A stretch of 64,000 bases of DNA from the NCBI RefSeq assembly GCF_965279055.1, contig NZ_OZ257125.1, positions 4,960,001 to 5,024,000 on the forward strand. The letters are read 5' to 3'. Origin of the DNA: Hydrocarboniphaga sp965279055. Lineage in GTDB: Bacteria; Pseudomonadota; Gammaproteobacteria; Nevskiales; Nevskiaceae. The notes below the pieces were generated by a model that was given only the letters and a program-made list of their open reading frames with translations, made no database searches and was not told the origin of the DNA. How positions within the stretch are numbered: the first letter of the stretch is position 1; the number at the start of each line of letters is the position of its first letter. The position numbers and the translations under genes are program-made. This document shows positions 37,075 to 46,203 of this stretch, piece after piece.

Positions 37075-37191
37075 ATGAAAGTCCGCACGTCCGTTGGCAA
37101 GATCTGCCGCAACTGCAAAATCGTCCGCCGCGCCGGCGTGGTCCGCGTCATCTGCTCGTCGGACGCGCGTCACAAGCAGCGTCAGGGCTAA
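37075..37191 (+). CDS. rpmJ: 50S ribosomal protein L36
   Basis: A 38-codon gene between secY and rpsM. The product starts MKVRTSVGKICRNCKIVRR and ends SSDARHKQRQG, with the zinc-binding set C11, C14, C27, H33 of the zinc-containing L36 form. GAGG lies upstream of ATG 37075. This is the standard last gene of the spc operon. A hairpin follows. Confidence 0.97.
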   Translation: MKVRTSVGKICRNCKIVRRAGVVRVICSSDARHKQRQG

Positions 37192-37201
37192 GCAGCGTCC
37201 T

Positions 37202-37220
37202 CCAGCGGTTCTGCCGCTGG
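37202..37220 (+). terminator. Hairpin at the end of the spc operon
   Basis: CCAGCGG (37202-37208) pairs perfectly with CCGCTGG (37214-37220) around TTCTG, followed by CTGTTGCTT. The U content is low, so termination is likely partial. It abuts the rpsM promoter. Confidence 0.5.
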
Positions 37221-37223
37221 CTG

Positions 37224-37252
37224 TTGCTTATCTGCCGTAGTCCCAGTAGAAT
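37224..37252 (+). promoter_or_regulatory. Promoter of the alpha operon (rpsM-rplQ)
   Basis: TTGCTT (37224-37229), 17-bp spacer, TAGAAT (37247-37252), followed by TCGCGCCC. The predicted leader is about 40 nt, too short for the S4-responsive pseudoknot leader described in E. coli. Confidence 0.75.
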
Positions 37253-37297
37253 TCGCGCCCTTTTCGCGCGCCCCGTTCTTTAGGAGTCACCAGCGTC

Positions 37298-37654
37298 ATG
37301 GCACGTATCGCCGGCGTCAATATCCCTGACAAGAAGCACACCGTCATCGCGCTGCGCGCGATCTACGGCATCGGCGCGACCCGCGCGAAAATCATCTGCG
37401 AAGCCGCCAAGGTCAAGCCGGACGCTCAGGTGCGTAACCTGACCGAGGCCGAGCTGGAATCCCTGCGCGTTGAGATCGGCCGCTTCTCCGTCGAAGGTGA
37501 CCTTCGCCGTGAAGTGTCCATGAGCATCAAGCGCCTGATGGACCTGGGTTGCTATCGCGGCACGCGTCATCGCCGTGGTCTGCCGGTTCGCGGTCAGCGC
37601 ACTCGCACCAACGCCCGTACCCGCAAGGGTCCGCGTCGTGCGATCAAGAAGTAA
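37298..37654 (+). CDS. rpsM: 30S ribosomal protein S13
   Basis: S13 bridges to the 50S subunit and contacts P-site tRNA. The 118 residues begin MARIAGVNIPDKKHTVIAL and end with the basic RTRTNARTRKGPRRAIKK tail that reaches the P site. AGGAG lies upstream. Confidence 0.98.
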   Translation: MARIAGVNIPDKKHTVIALRAIYGIGATRAKIICEAAKVKPDAQVRNLTEAELESLRVEIGRFSVEGDLRREVSMSIKRLMDLGCYRGTRHRRGLPVRGQRTRTNARTRKGPRRAIKK

Positions 37655-37690
37655 TCCTTTTTTCAGTTATAGAACCGAGTCTGCTGCCTA

Positions 37691-38089
37691 ATGGCTACTC
37701 CGAATGCCGGCGCTGCTAAAGCCCGCAAGCGTGTCAAGAAAAATGTGTCAGACGCCGTCTGCCACATCCACGCATCGTTCAACAACACGATCATTCTGAT
37801 CACCGATCGCCAGGGCAACACCCTGTCGTGGTCGACCGCTGGCGCCGCCGGTTTCAAGGGCTCGCGCAAGTCCACGCCGTTCGCGGCGCAGGTCGCGGCC
37901 GACAAGGCAGCCCAGGCTGCCGCCGAACACGGCGTGAAGAACGTGGAAGTTCGCGTCAAGGGCCCGGGCCCGGGCCGCGAATCCGCGGTTCGCGCGCTCA
38001 ACGCCGCCGGCTTCAAGGTCACCAACATCACGGACGTGACGCCGATTCCGCATAACGGCTGCCGCGCGCCCAAGCGCCGCCGCGTCTAA
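37691..38089 (+). CDS. rpsK: 30S ribosomal protein S11
   Basis: S11 forms the platform near the E site. The 132 residues contain HIHASFNNTIILITDRQGN, VKGPGPGRESAVRAL and the C-terminal HNGCRAPKRRRV. Confidence 0.98.
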   Translation: MATPNAGAAKARKRVKKNVSDAVCHIHASFNNTIILITDRQGNTLSWSTAGAAGFKGSRKSTPFAAQVAADKAAQAAAEHGVKNVEVRVKGPGPGRESAVRALNAAGFKVTNITDVTPIPHNGCRAPKRRRV

Positions 38090-38100
38090 GAGAAACGATC

Positions 38101-38724
38101 ATGGCTCGTTATATTGGCCCGAAGTGCAAACTGTCCCGTCGTGCCGGTGGCGTCGACCTTCTTCTGAAGGGTCGCGGCCGCTCGCTCGACACCAAGTGCA
38201 AGCTGGAAACGCCTCCGGGCCAGCACGGCGCGCGCAAGCAGCGCCTGTCTGACTACGCGACGCAGCTACGCGAGAAGCAAAAGCTGAAGCAGATGTACGG
38301 CCTGCTCGAAAAGCAGTTCCGTAACTACTACTACAAGGCAACCAAGACCAAGGGCGCCACCGGTCTGAATCTGCTGCTGGCGCTGGAAACGCGCCTCGAC
38401 AACGTGATCTATCGCATGGGCTTCGGCCGCACGCGTTCGGAAGCACGTCAGCTGGTCGGCCACAAGGCCGTGCTGGTCAACGGCAAGTCGGTCAACATTC
38501 CGTCGTACAAGGTGCAGGTCGGCGACGTGATCGCGGTTCGCGAGAAGTCCAAGGCGCAGAGCCGTATCGCCGAGTCGCTGTCGATCGCGGCGCAGATCGG
38601 TTTCCCCGAGTGGCTGGAAGTGGACGAGAAGGGCCTGAAGGGCACCTTCAAGACGCTGCCGAGCCGTGACCAGATCGTTCCGGACATCAACGAGAACCTG
38701 GTCGTCGAGCTTTACTCGAAGTAA
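38101..38724 (+). CDS. rpsD: 30S ribosomal protein S4
   Basis: S4 nucleates 30S assembly and in E. coli represses the alpha operon. The 207 residues start MARYIGPKCKLSRRAG and hold an S4 RNA-binding domain at about 97-160 (LETRLDNVIYRMGFGRTR, then KAVLVNGK). Confidence 0.98.
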   Translation: MARYIGPKCKLSRRAGGVDLLLKGRGRSLDTKCKLETPPGQHGARKQRLSDYATQLREKQKLKQMYGLLEKQFRNYYYKATKTKGATGLNLLLALETRLDNVIYRMGFGRTRSEARQLVGHKAVLVNGKSVNIPSYKVQVGDVIAVREKSKAQSRIAESLSIAAQIGFPEWLEVDEKGLKGTFKTLPSRDQIVPDINENLVVELYSK

Positions 38725-38734
38725 TCGTTGCACC

Positions 38735-38761
38735 CCACCGGCTGCAACGCGCAGCCGGTGG
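38735..38761 (+). other. Intercistronic hairpin between rpsD and rpoA
   Basis: CCACCGGCTGC (38735-38745) pairs perfectly with GCAGCCGGTGG (38751-38761), loop AACGC. There is no U tract. It may set the rpsD:rpoA ratio or mark an RNase site. Confidence 0.5.
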
Positions 38762-38823
38762 ATGGTTTGCCCGTTTCTGGCTTTTTCTACTGCGGGCCCT
38801 GGTCCGCAGATCGAGGTACACAA

Positions 38824-39807
38824 ATGCAGGGTTTCGTCGCTGATTTGCTAAAACCGCGTCTCGTCGAAGTCGAGGCTGAAACCTCCACGCGCGCCCGTGT
38901 TTCGCTGGAACCGCTGGAACGTGGCTTTGGCCACACGCTGGGCAATGCGCTGCGCCGCATCCTGCTGTCGTCGATCCCGGGCGCCGCGGTCACCGAAGTG
39001 CAGATCGAAGGCGTGGTGCATGAGTACAGCTCGATCGAAGGCGTGCAGGAAGACGTCATCGACATCCTGCTGAACATCAAGAACATCGCCATCCGCATGC
39101 ACTCGCGCGAAGAAGCGACGCTGCGTCTGGAGAAGTCGGGCAAGGGCCCGGTTACCGCCGCTGACATCAAGCTCGACCACGACGTCGAGATCGTCAACCC
39201 GGATCTGGTGATCGCCAACCTCACCGGCGGCAAGCTCAACGTCAGCCTCAAGGTCACGCGCGGCCGCGGCTACGTGCCGGCCGCTGCGCAGCGCGGCGCC
39301 GACGACAGCACCTCGGCCGTCGGCGTGCTCAAGCTTGACGCCTCGTACAGCCCGGTCCGCCGCGTCAGCTACAGCGTCGAGCGTGCCCGCGTCGAGCAGC
39401 GCACCGATCTGGACAAGCTGATCCTGGATCTGGACACCAACGGCGGCATCGACCCCGCCGAAGCGGTTCGTCTGGCGGCGCGCATCCTGCGCGATCAGCT
39501 GGCCGTGTTCGTCGACCTCGAAGCCGAGACGACCAGCACCGCGGTCGCCGGCAAGAAGGAGCTGTCGCCGATCCTGTTCCGCCCGATCGACGATCTGGAA
39601 CTGACCGTGCGCTCGGCCAACTGCCTCAAGGCCGAAAACGTCTACTACATCGGCGACCTGGTGCAGCGCACCGAGACCGAGCTGATGAAGACGCCGAACC
39701 TGGGCAAGAAGTCGCTCAACGAGATCAAGGAAGCCCTCAAGGCCCACGATCTGGACCTGGGCATGAAGCTCGAAAACTGGTCGGCGCCGAAGTCGTCGGT
39801 CAACTAA
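38824..39807 (+). CDS. rpoA: DNA-directed RNA polymerase subunit alpha
   Basis: Alpha dimers scaffold the polymerase and contact promoters and activators. ATG 38824 gives 327 residues, with GAGG 9 nt upstream; the frame upstream to 38728 is leader. The N-terminal domain (1-235) has LEPLERGFGHTLGNALRR. The C-terminal domain (about 250-327) keeps the UP-element and activator-binding face, RSANCLKAENVYYIGDLVQ and TPNLGKKSLNEIK. Confidence 0.98.
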   Translation: MQGFVADLLKPRLVEVEAETSTRARVSLEPLERGFGHTLGNALRRILLSSIPGAAVTEVQIEGVVHEYSSIEGVQEDVIDILLNIKNIAIRMHSREEATLRLEKSGKGPVTAADIKLDHDVEIVNPDLVIANLTGGKLNVSLKVTRGRGYVPAAAQRGADDSTSAVGVLKLDASYSPVRRVSYSVERARVEQRTDLDKLILDLDTNGGIDPAEAVRLAARILRDQLAVFVDLEAETTSTAVAGKKELSPILFRPIDDLELTVRSANCLKAENVYYIGDLVQRTETELMKTPNLGKKSLNEIKEALKAHDLDLGMKLENWSAPKSSVN

Positions 39808-39855
39808 GCCTGCTGGTCTCCAGCACTTAGCATCTAACAGAGTAAGGAAAGGACA

Positions 39856-40248
39856 ATGCGTCACGGTAACTCAGGCCGCGCTTTCGGCCGCACCAGCAGC
39901 CACCGCAAGGCGACGATGCAGAGCATCGCGGTTGCGCTGTTCAAGAACGAGCTGATCCGCACCACGGTGCCGAAGGCCAAGGAACTGCGTAAGCTCGTCG
40001 AACCGATGATCACTCGCGCAAAAGAAGATGGCGTGGCCAATCGCCGCCTGATCTTCTCCCGCCTGCGTGACCGCGACGCGGTGACCAAGCTGTTCACCGA
40101 CATCGGCCCGCGCTTCAACACCCGCCCGGGCGGCTACACCCGCATCCTTCGCTGCGGCTTCCGCCCCGGCGACAACGCGCCGATGGCTTATGTCGAACTG
40201 GTCGATCGTAAGATCGGCGGCGCGGCGGAAGGCGCTGCTGCGGAATAG
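39856..40248 (+). CDS. rplQ: 50S ribosomal protein L17
   Basis: L17 lies near the tunnel exit. The 130 residues start MRHGNSGRAFGRTSSHRKA, the family signature, and include RPGGYTRILRCGFRPGDNAPM. It is the last gene of the alpha operon; a strong terminator follows. Confidence 0.98.
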   Translation: MRHGNSGRAFGRTSSHRKATMQSIAVALFKNELIRTTVPKAKELRKLVEPMITRAKEDGVANRRLIFSRLRDRDAVTKLFTDIGPRFNTRPGGYTRILRCGFRPGDNAPMAYVELVDRKIGGAAEGAAAE

Positions 40249-40275
40249 ACGGCGGATCTGTATCGGATGTAAATC

Positions 40276-40299
40276 GGGCGCCTTTGGGCGCCCTTTTTT
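40276..40299 (+). terminator. Intrinsic terminator of the alpha operon
   Basis: GGGCGCC (40276-40282) pairs with GGCGCCC (40287-40293) around TTTG, followed by six T. It is a textbook intrinsic terminator and ends the ribosomal-protein superoperon. Confidence 0.92.
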
Positions 40300-40678
40300 G
40301 TTCTCAACGACAAAACACTGCGTTTCGAATGCGGCAAGCTCAGCTGTCTCTTTCCGAAGGTTCGTGAACATCGCGGCGCACCGACCAAGTTCTCTCCGGA
40401 GAGCCACTGCGATGCGCCGATCACACCTTGCGCGATAATCGCAGCCAGAACTGATGTCGCAACAATGTCGAGCCTGCTCAAATCGTCGTTACAAAAATAT
40501 TGAACTTATCCCAGATGCGATAAAAGGCAGCATCTGACGATGTCAAGAGGATGGGTTCATTCTCCAACTGAGGGAAAGTTCTCAGGCTGACTGGCACGTT
40601 AATGGCTCATCACAGTGAGTAATACCGAAGTCCCGTAACCCCTTCATGTAATTCATGAAGTGTCGTCCATGCACCTTC
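40300..40678. other. Non-coding region upstream of the TonB receptor
   Basis: About 380 bp in which I see no supportable gene. A 7-bp inverted repeat, CTTCATG (40642-40648) and CATGAAG (40654-40660) around TAATT, lies 18 bp upstream of the promoter -35 and could be an operator. No Fur-box match is evident. Confidence 0.4.
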
Positions 40679-40707
40679 TTGACGCATGTGACACGCGTCG
40701 TTATTCT
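40679..40707 (+). promoter_or_regulatory. Promoter of the TonB-dependent receptor
   Basis: TTGACG (40679-40684), 17-bp spacer, TATTCT (40702-40707). The discriminator is CGATCGG, without the CGCGCCC block of the ribosomal promoters. The leader to the ATG is about 100 nt. Confidence 0.6.
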
Positions 40708-40811
40708 CGATCGGCAATAGACACGGCGCGGGGTTGGCGTTGCTGTAACTGATTGAAAGGGATAACTATTCTGCTGTTATGTAGTCTGTCTGACTTAGGG
40801 AGAACTCTCAT

Positions 40812-43676
40812 ATGAAACTCAGTGTGGAAGGCAAGTTCCGTCTTGCCGTTAAGACTGCGCTGCTCGCGGGCATCACCGTGGGCGCTCAGGGTTCGGTTTA
40901 TGCGCAAGAAGGACCCGCCACCACGCCGGCGACGTCGGAAGAATCGACTGATTTGGGCGCGATTGAGGTTACCGGCTCGCGTCTGCGCCGCGTTGATACC
41001 GAAACCGCCAGCCCGGTCTACACGATTGACCGTGCTGCCATCGAAGCGTCCGGTGTCACGACGCTAGGCGAATTGCTTCAGGAAATGCCGTCCATCTCGG
41101 GCGCGGCAACCAACCCGCAGGTCAACAACGGCGGCGGCGACGGTGCTGCGACGGTGTCGCTCCGCGGTCTGGGCTCCGAGCGTACGCTGACGTTGCTGAA
41201 CGGCCGTCGTCTCGGCCCGTCGTTCGACGTCAATGCGTTGCCGATCAACCTGATCGATCGCGTTGAAGTTCTTAAGGAAGGTGCGGGCGCCGTGTACGGC
41301 TCCGACGCCATTGGCGGCGTTGTCAACTTCATCACCCGCAAAGACTACCAGGGCTTTGATATCAGCTATCAAGGCGGCCAAAGCTCCAAGCACGATGGCG
41401 AGAGCCAGTCGGTTGAAATGACTTGGGGCACGATGAGCGACAAGGGCTCGCTGATGCTGGGCCTGAACTACAACAAGCAGAACAAGATCGGCGCCGGAAA
41501 CCGCAAGTTCTCCAAAAACGCCCTCTACATCTACAACTACTACGGTTCCGATACGCTGATCACGCTGGGTTCGAGCCGCGTGCCGAATGGCCGCATTTCG
41601 CTGCCTAGCGGCCATCCGACCCGCACTGCCCTGGGCTGCGCCAACGTGGTTCGCAACGACGGAGCGTCCGGCGCTGACCCTGTCAACGACTACCACTGCT
41701 ATACCCCGGCCGACGCGTACGACTATCAGCCGTTCAACCTGATCGTCACGCCGCAGGAGCGTGGCAGCCTGTTTTCGTCCGCGGCCTACAAGCTGACCGA
41801 TTCGGTCGAGGCCTATACCGATCTGTTCCACAATTTCACGCAGTCGGGTTTCACCATTGCGCCCCTGCCGTTCGACGCACGTAATGACAACTACGTGATC
41901 TCCGCCGATAGCATGTACAACCCGTTCGGCATCGATTTCGGCGGTAACTCGGGTGCCAATCCGCAGTTCCTGACGCGCTTTACCAATCTCGGCAACCGCC
42001 AGTCCAAGGTCGAGACGACCACTGATCAGATCACCGCAGGTTTCAAGGGTGGATTCGGCGCGAGCTCTTGGACCTGGGATGTTGCGGGTACCTACCAGCG
42101 CTCGGCTCAGGTGGCCGCGGTTTCGGGTTATCTGGTCGGCGCCAGCTTGCAGAACGCACTTGGGCCGTCCTTCGACGACAACGGCACGCCGACTTGCGGC
42201 ACCCCGGACGCGCCGATCTCCGGTTGCACGCCGATCAATATCTTCAATCTGGAAGACCCCGCGGCTGCTACGGCGCTGAACGCGATCACGGCCGGCTATG
42301 AAAATCGCACCGTGCAGACTTCGCGCATTGCAGAAGCCAGCTTCAGCGGCAATCTGTTTACCTGGAGCGAAGGTACTGCGCTGGCCGCTTTCGGCCTGAA
42401 CTATCGCGAAGACTTCCTCAACGCCGACGTCGATGGTCTTACCGAAGCCCAGCCGCCGACTTTCCTGAGCTGCCAGCTGTCGCAGGAAACCTGCTCGGGT
42501 GACACCCGTGGTGACGACAATCTCTGGGAAGCTTCGGCCGAACTGTTCCTGCCCTTGCTGACCGGCAAGCCCGGTGCCCAGTCGCTGAACTTGATCCTGG
42601 GTCTTCGTTACTCGGACTACGACAGCTTCGGTGACACCACCAACGGTACCGCCAAGCTGGAATGGCGTCCGGTCAACGACCTGCTGGTTCGTGCGAGCTA
42701 CGCGGAAGTGTTCCGTGCGCCGACCATCTCCGACCGCTTCGGTGCGGCGGGTTCGACGGCGGCATTGTTCTCCGATCCTTGCCAGGGCCTGACGGCGGCG
42801 GACGTTGCCGGCAATCCGAACTACACGGCGGCCTGTGCCAACGTTCCGACGGATGGCTCGTTCCAGCCGGAGAACACGCAGATCAGCGGCGTGCTGACCT
42901 CGTCCCCGGATCTGAAGCCGGAAACTGGCGAAGTCGTTACCTACGGCATCGTCTACGATCCGCATTGGTTGCCGAACTTCTCGACCTCGGTCGATCTGTG
43001 GCACTACAAGATCAACGACGCGATCACTTCTGCCGACCCGACGGTGGTTGCTCGTACTTGCATCGAGAGCGGCGATCCGAACTTCTGCAATCTGATCAAC
43101 CGCTACCCCGATGGCCAGGTGTTCTACATCTCGCTGCCGACGACCAACTCGGCTTACTTCGAGACGGAAGGCGTCGACATCGGTGTGAAGTATCGCGTGC
43201 CGAAGACCCCGTTCGGTTCGTTCACGTTCACGGCTGACTCGTCGTACACCGACAAGTTCGAATACAACCTGTCGCCGCTTTCCGCTCCGACGGATGCTGC
43301 CGGCACGTTCGACCCGACTTTCGGCAACTACGCCAAGTGGCGCGCTACCGCGTCGCTGGGTTGGAAGCTGAATGGCTTCGAAGCGCAGTGGACGTCTCGT
43401 TACATCGATGGCGTCGACATCGCCGCGAGCCTTGGGCCGGGTTCTGCTCGTCCGGCAGCCACCGAAGTTCTGAAGGTCGGTTCTGTGACCTATCATGACG
43501 TGGTGGTGGGCTACACGTATGAGCCGACTCGTACCCGAGTGCTGCTCGGTATGGAAAACGTGTTCGACAAGCAGCCGCCGCTGTTCTACCAGTACGCGCT
43601 GAATGCCAACACCAACGTCGAGACTTATGATGCGATCGGCCGCTATCTGTACTTCCGCGTGTCGCAGAGCTTCTAA
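40812..43676 (+). CDS. TonB-dependent outer-membrane receptor
   Basis: A 954-residue receptor: signal peptide (about 1-31, ending VYAQ), a TonB-box-like region before EVTGSRLRRVDTE, a plug domain (about 55-175, including LLNGRRLGPS and YGSDAIGGVVNFITRK), then a beta-barrel ending in an aromatic residue (YLYFRVSQSF). AGGGAG precedes the ATG. This subgroup (GSRIRR-type plugs) is abundant in Xanthomonadales and Caulobacterales and takes up carbohydrates, peptides or other large substrates rather than only siderophores. Several cysteine pairs lie in extracellular-loop-like segments. The downstream hydroxylase/sulfotransferase genes and the TonB2 system suggest a functional link. Substrate unknown. 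Confidence 0.93.
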   Translation: MKLSVEGKFRLAVKTALLAGITVGAQGSVYAQEGPATTPATSEESTDLGAIEVTGSRLRRVDTETASPVYTIDRAAIEASGVTTLGELLQEMPSISGAATNPQVNNGGGDGAATVSLRGLGSERTLTLLNGRRLGPSFDVNALPINLIDRVEVLKEGAGAVYGSDAIGGVVNFITRKDYQGFDISYQGGQSSKHDGESQSVEMTWGTMSDKGSLMLGLNYNKQNKIGAGNRKFSKNALYIYNYYGSDTLITLGSSRVPNGRISLPSGHPTRTALGCANVVRNDGASGADPVNDYHCYTPADAYDYQPFNLIVTPQERGSLFSSAAYKLTDSVEAYTDLFHNFTQSGFTIAPLPFDARNDNYVISADSMYNPFGIDFGGNSGANPQFLTRFTNLGNRQSKVETTTDQITAGFKGGFGASSWTWDVAGTYQRSAQVAAVSGYLVGASLQNALGPSFDDNGTPTCGTPDAPISGCTPINIFNLEDPAAATALNAITAGYENRTVQTSRIAEASFSGNLFTWSEGTALAAFGLNYREDFLNADVDGLTEAQPPTFLSCQLSQETCSGDTRGDDNLWEASAELFLPLLTGKPGAQSLNLILGLRYSDYDSFGDTTNGTAKLEWRPVNDLLVRASYAEVFRAPTISDRFGAAGSTAALFSDPCQGLTAADVAGNPNYTAACANVPTDGSFQPENTQISGVLTSSPDLKPETGEVVTYGIVYDPHWLPNFSTSVDLWHYKINDAITSADPTVVARTCIESGDPNFCNLINRYPDGQVFYISLPTTNSAYFETEGVDIGVKYRVPKTPFGSFTFTADSSYTDKFEYNLSPLSAPTDAAGTFDPTFGNYAKWRATASLGWKLNGFEAQWTSRYIDGVDIAASLGPGSARPAATEVLKVGSVTYHDVVVGYTYEPTRTRVLLGMENVFDKQPPLFYQYALNANTNVETYDAIGRYLYFRVSQSF

Positions 43677-43694
43677 GCGTCTATAGTGGTATCG

Positions 43695-43727
43695 GGCCGC
43701 GCGATGCTCTCGCGCGGCCTTTTTTTT
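43695..43727 (+). terminator. Intrinsic terminator after the TonB receptor
   Basis: GGCCGCGCGA (43695-43704) pairs perfectly with TCGCGCGGCC (43710-43719) around TGCTC, followed by eight T. The sulfotransferase GTG start lies 15 nt beyond the T run, so its expression depends on read-through or a start signal inside this region. Confidence 0.92.
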
Positions 43728-43741
43728 GGTCGGGAATAGCA

Positions 43742-45562
43742 GTGAAAGATCCTATCGAGCTCGCGTCCGCGGCACTTGATTCGCTGAGCCAATCAGCGCC
43801 GGCTGACGCCGAGCGTCTAAGCCAGCAGGCTTATCGATTCGCCCCGGACGATCCCTTTGTTGTTCATGTTTATGGTGCCGTCATGAGCGCCCGGGGCAGT
43901 TACGGTGCTGCACTTCGCGCCTTCCGTAAGCTCACGCAACTCGAGCCGGATGTCGCAGCGCACTGGATGAATCTGGGCACGGCATTGCGTTCCAGCGGCT
44001 CTGACCAGGAAGCCCTCCAGGCATATCAGCAAGCAGAGCGGCGTGGCCAGGACGACGCCGATTTCCACTACAACGTAGCGCTATTGCAGCAGCAGTTGGG
44101 CGATTTACAGGGTATGCGCAACAGTTTGGAATTGGCCGCCATCCGCGCTCCGATAGATGCCGAAATTCGCTGTGCTCACGTTCAGGCCTGCTTTACCCAA
44201 GTGGACACCGAGGCAACTGCTTTAGCGGTGGCAAGTTGGAGGCAGTGGCAGAACTGGACCCCTGAGTTGCTGATAACAACTGCCGGCCTGCTGCTCCAGA
44301 TGGGAATGCAAAGCGACGCTGAGCAAATCGTGGCCCAATTGGAACGGCTGCCAGCGCGTAGCACCGACATGGAACTGCGGATGATCGCCATGCTCGAGCG
44401 GGTCAACCGGGTCGATGAAGCGGCCACAAGGCTTGCCAAATTGGGCACCGTTACCAGCGCCGCGGAAGCGACCTATCGCAGGTGGCTTGCGATGAGTGCG
44501 CAGCTGGCGTCCAGGCGTGATGACAATCTGCTGGCAGCCTCGTTGTACGAGCAGTTGCTGACGCTGCCCTCGGAACCCGCAGATCGACAGCACCACCTGT
44601 TCTCATTTGCAAAAGTGCTGGATGCACTGGGTAGTTATGATCGCGCCATTTCCGTCATCGCCGAGGCTCATCAGACTCAGGTCGAAGTGTTAGAGAAGCT
44701 GATGCCCTTGGACGAGGATCGCGAAGTGATGGCGATCACGCAATATCGTTGCGACGTAGAAGATGCAGCGGGTTGGCAGGAGGCGGCGCCACCATCGGCT
44801 GACGACAGCCCAATCTTCATCGTCGCCTTTCCGCGTTCAGGCACGACCTTGCTTGAACAAATGCTCGATGCGCACCCGGGCGTGTTTACGATCGACGAGC
44901 AACCCTTCTTGCAGAAGGCGACACTGCAGTTCGCGGAGCTTGGTTTCGAATATCCCTCGGCTCTGGCCGATATGCGCCCGGACCAGCTGGCGGCCATCCG
45001 TCGGCACTATTGGGAGATGGTCGCGACAAAAGTCCAGCTCAAGCCAGGGCAGCGGTTACTGGATAAAAATCCACTGAACATGCTCCGCCTGCCGGCAATC
45101 CGCCGCCTGTTTCCCAATGCCAAGATCCTGCTCGCGATCCGACATCCCTGCGATGTCATCGTCAGCAACTATTTCCAGCACTACCGTGCGCCGGAATTCG
45201 TAATGCTTTGTCGGGAGTTGCCGAATTTGGCTTTGGGCTACCGCAAATGCTTCGACTTTTGGTATTCACAGCAGGCGATATTGAAGGCGGACGTGCTGGA
45301 AGTTCGTTACGAAAGCTTCGTTACGGACTTCGATCGCCAATCCCGCTCAATCGCCGAGTTCCTGCACCTTGCGTGGCACGACGACATGCTGTCGCCAGCC
45401 AAACATGCTCGTGCTAAAGGTTTTATCAGTACACCGAGCTACTCGCAGGTAATTCAGCCGGTCAACACCAAGGCGGTAGGACGTTGGCGCCGCTACGAGC
45501 AGGTACTCGGCGAAGTGGTGCAGCAAACACAGCCTTACCTGCGGAAATGGGATTATCTTTAG
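43742..45562 (+). CDS. TPR-domain sulfotransferase
   Basis: The 606-residue product starts at a GTG. Residues 1-310 are tetratricopeptide-like helical repeats (PDDPFVVHVYGAVMSARGSY, AHWMNLGTALRSSG, DFHYNVALLQQQLG). Residues 355-606 are a PAPS-dependent sulfotransferase domain: the 5'-phosphosulfate loop is FPRSGTTLLEQML (363-375) and the 3'-phosphate site is in LLAIRHPCDVIVSNYF. There is no signal peptide, so it should act in the cytoplasm, with the TPR part probably binding a protein or peptide substrate. It is tail-to-tail with the oxygenase gene, their stop codons overlapping by 4 bp. The acceptor is unknown. Confidence 0.88.
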   Translation: MKDPIELASAALDSLSQSAPADAERLSQQAYRFAPDDPFVVHVYGAVMSARGSYGAALRAFRKLTQLEPDVAAHWMNLGTALRSSGSDQEALQAYQQAERRGQDDADFHYNVALLQQQLGDLQGMRNSLELAAIRAPIDAEIRCAHVQACFTQVDTEATALAVASWRQWQNWTPELLITTAGLLLQMGMQSDAEQIVAQLERLPARSTDMELRMIAMLERVNRVDEAATRLAKLGTVTSAAEATYRRWLAMSAQLASRRDDNLLAASLYEQLLTLPSEPADRQHHLFSFAKVLDALGSYDRAISVIAEAHQTQVEVLEKLMPLDEDREVMAITQYRCDVEDAAGWQEAAPPSADDSPIFIVAFPRSGTTLLEQMLDAHPGVFTIDEQPFLQKATLQFAELGFEYPSALADMRPDQLAAIRRHYWEMVATKVQLKPGQRLLDKNPLNMLRLPAIRRLFPNAKILLAIRHPCDVIVSNYFQHYRAPEFVMLCRELPNLALGYRKCFDFWYSQQAILKADVLEVRYESFVTDFDRQSRSIAEFLHLAWHDDMLSPAKHARAKGFISTPSYSQVIQPVNTKAVGRWRRYEQVLGEVVQQTQPYLRKWDYL

Positions 45563-46128
45563 AACAACAGGTAACTCGAGAGGATGTATTTGTCCGACGA
45601 TACGGGAGCCAAGCCGGCGTGCTGATACATCCAGTACGGAGGAAACATCAACAAACGGCCTCTCCGGGCTGTGATCTTGACGTCGAACTCTGGAAACCAA
45701 GTCTCGCCTCCCGTTTCAACATCGTTCAGATACCATAAGAACACAAGGTATCGATTGCACACGTCGTGCAACGAGTCGAAATGCAGTTGGAACTGGTCGG
45801 CGCCGCCTGGACGGTAGCGCTTCAAAATGAGATCAGCCGTCGAGCGTGAATTAGGCACCGGAATTCGCTGAGGGACATCGAGGTTGTAACGAGTTAGGGC
45901 CCCGTTCATCTTGTTGCGAAAAAACTGACGGAGGTCTTCAGTCGCCGCTTTTGTAAGATTCAGCTCGGTCCATCCGCTCTGCTCCAAGCCGGCGCGATAG
46001 CCGCGCCCGTTAGGTGTATGAAGGCCGGTGGACTCGTCGAATGAGCTAACGAGCCGGTCACAGATATCCTGTTCGAGATGATGATCGAACACCTTGATGT
46101 AGCGAGTCACATCGGTTTTGTTATTCAT
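45559..46128 (-). CDS. 2-oxoglutarate/Fe(II)-dependent oxygenase (prolyl-hydroxylase-like)
   Basis: A 189-residue single-domain protein. The double-stranded beta-helix signature is present: LHFDSLHD supplies H116 and D118, YWMYQHAG supplies H170, and K180 in SSDKYILSSY is positioned to bind 2-oxoglutarate. The stretch NRYLVFLWYLNDVETGGET is typical of the P4H-like branch. It would hydroxylate an amino-acid side chain. The gene is convergent with the sulfotransferase and divergent from the Asp/Asn hydroxylase gene, with about 75 nt between the starts. Confidence 0.85.
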   Translation of the reverse strand: MNNKTDVTRYIKVFDHHLEQDICDRLVSSFDESTGLHTPNGRGYRAGLEQSGWTELNLTKAATEDLRQFFRNKMNGALTRYNLDVPQRIPVPNSRSTADLILKRYRPGGADQFQLHFDSLHDVCNRYLVFLWYLNDVETGGETWFPEFDVKITARRGRLLMFPPYWMYQHAGLAPVSSDKYILSSYLLF

Positions 46129-46203
46129 GTTGTGTCGCCAATTTCGTCGGATGTCCCAGGAGCCGGCAAATTGTCATTAACAGGCATCTACAAGAGTTCT
46201 CGT

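Noticed and set aside
46078..46203. Upstream extension of the Asp/Asn-hydroxylase gene to ATG 46078
   Set aside because: It would overlap the divergent oxygenase start by about 50 bp and adds a segment without TPR-like character.
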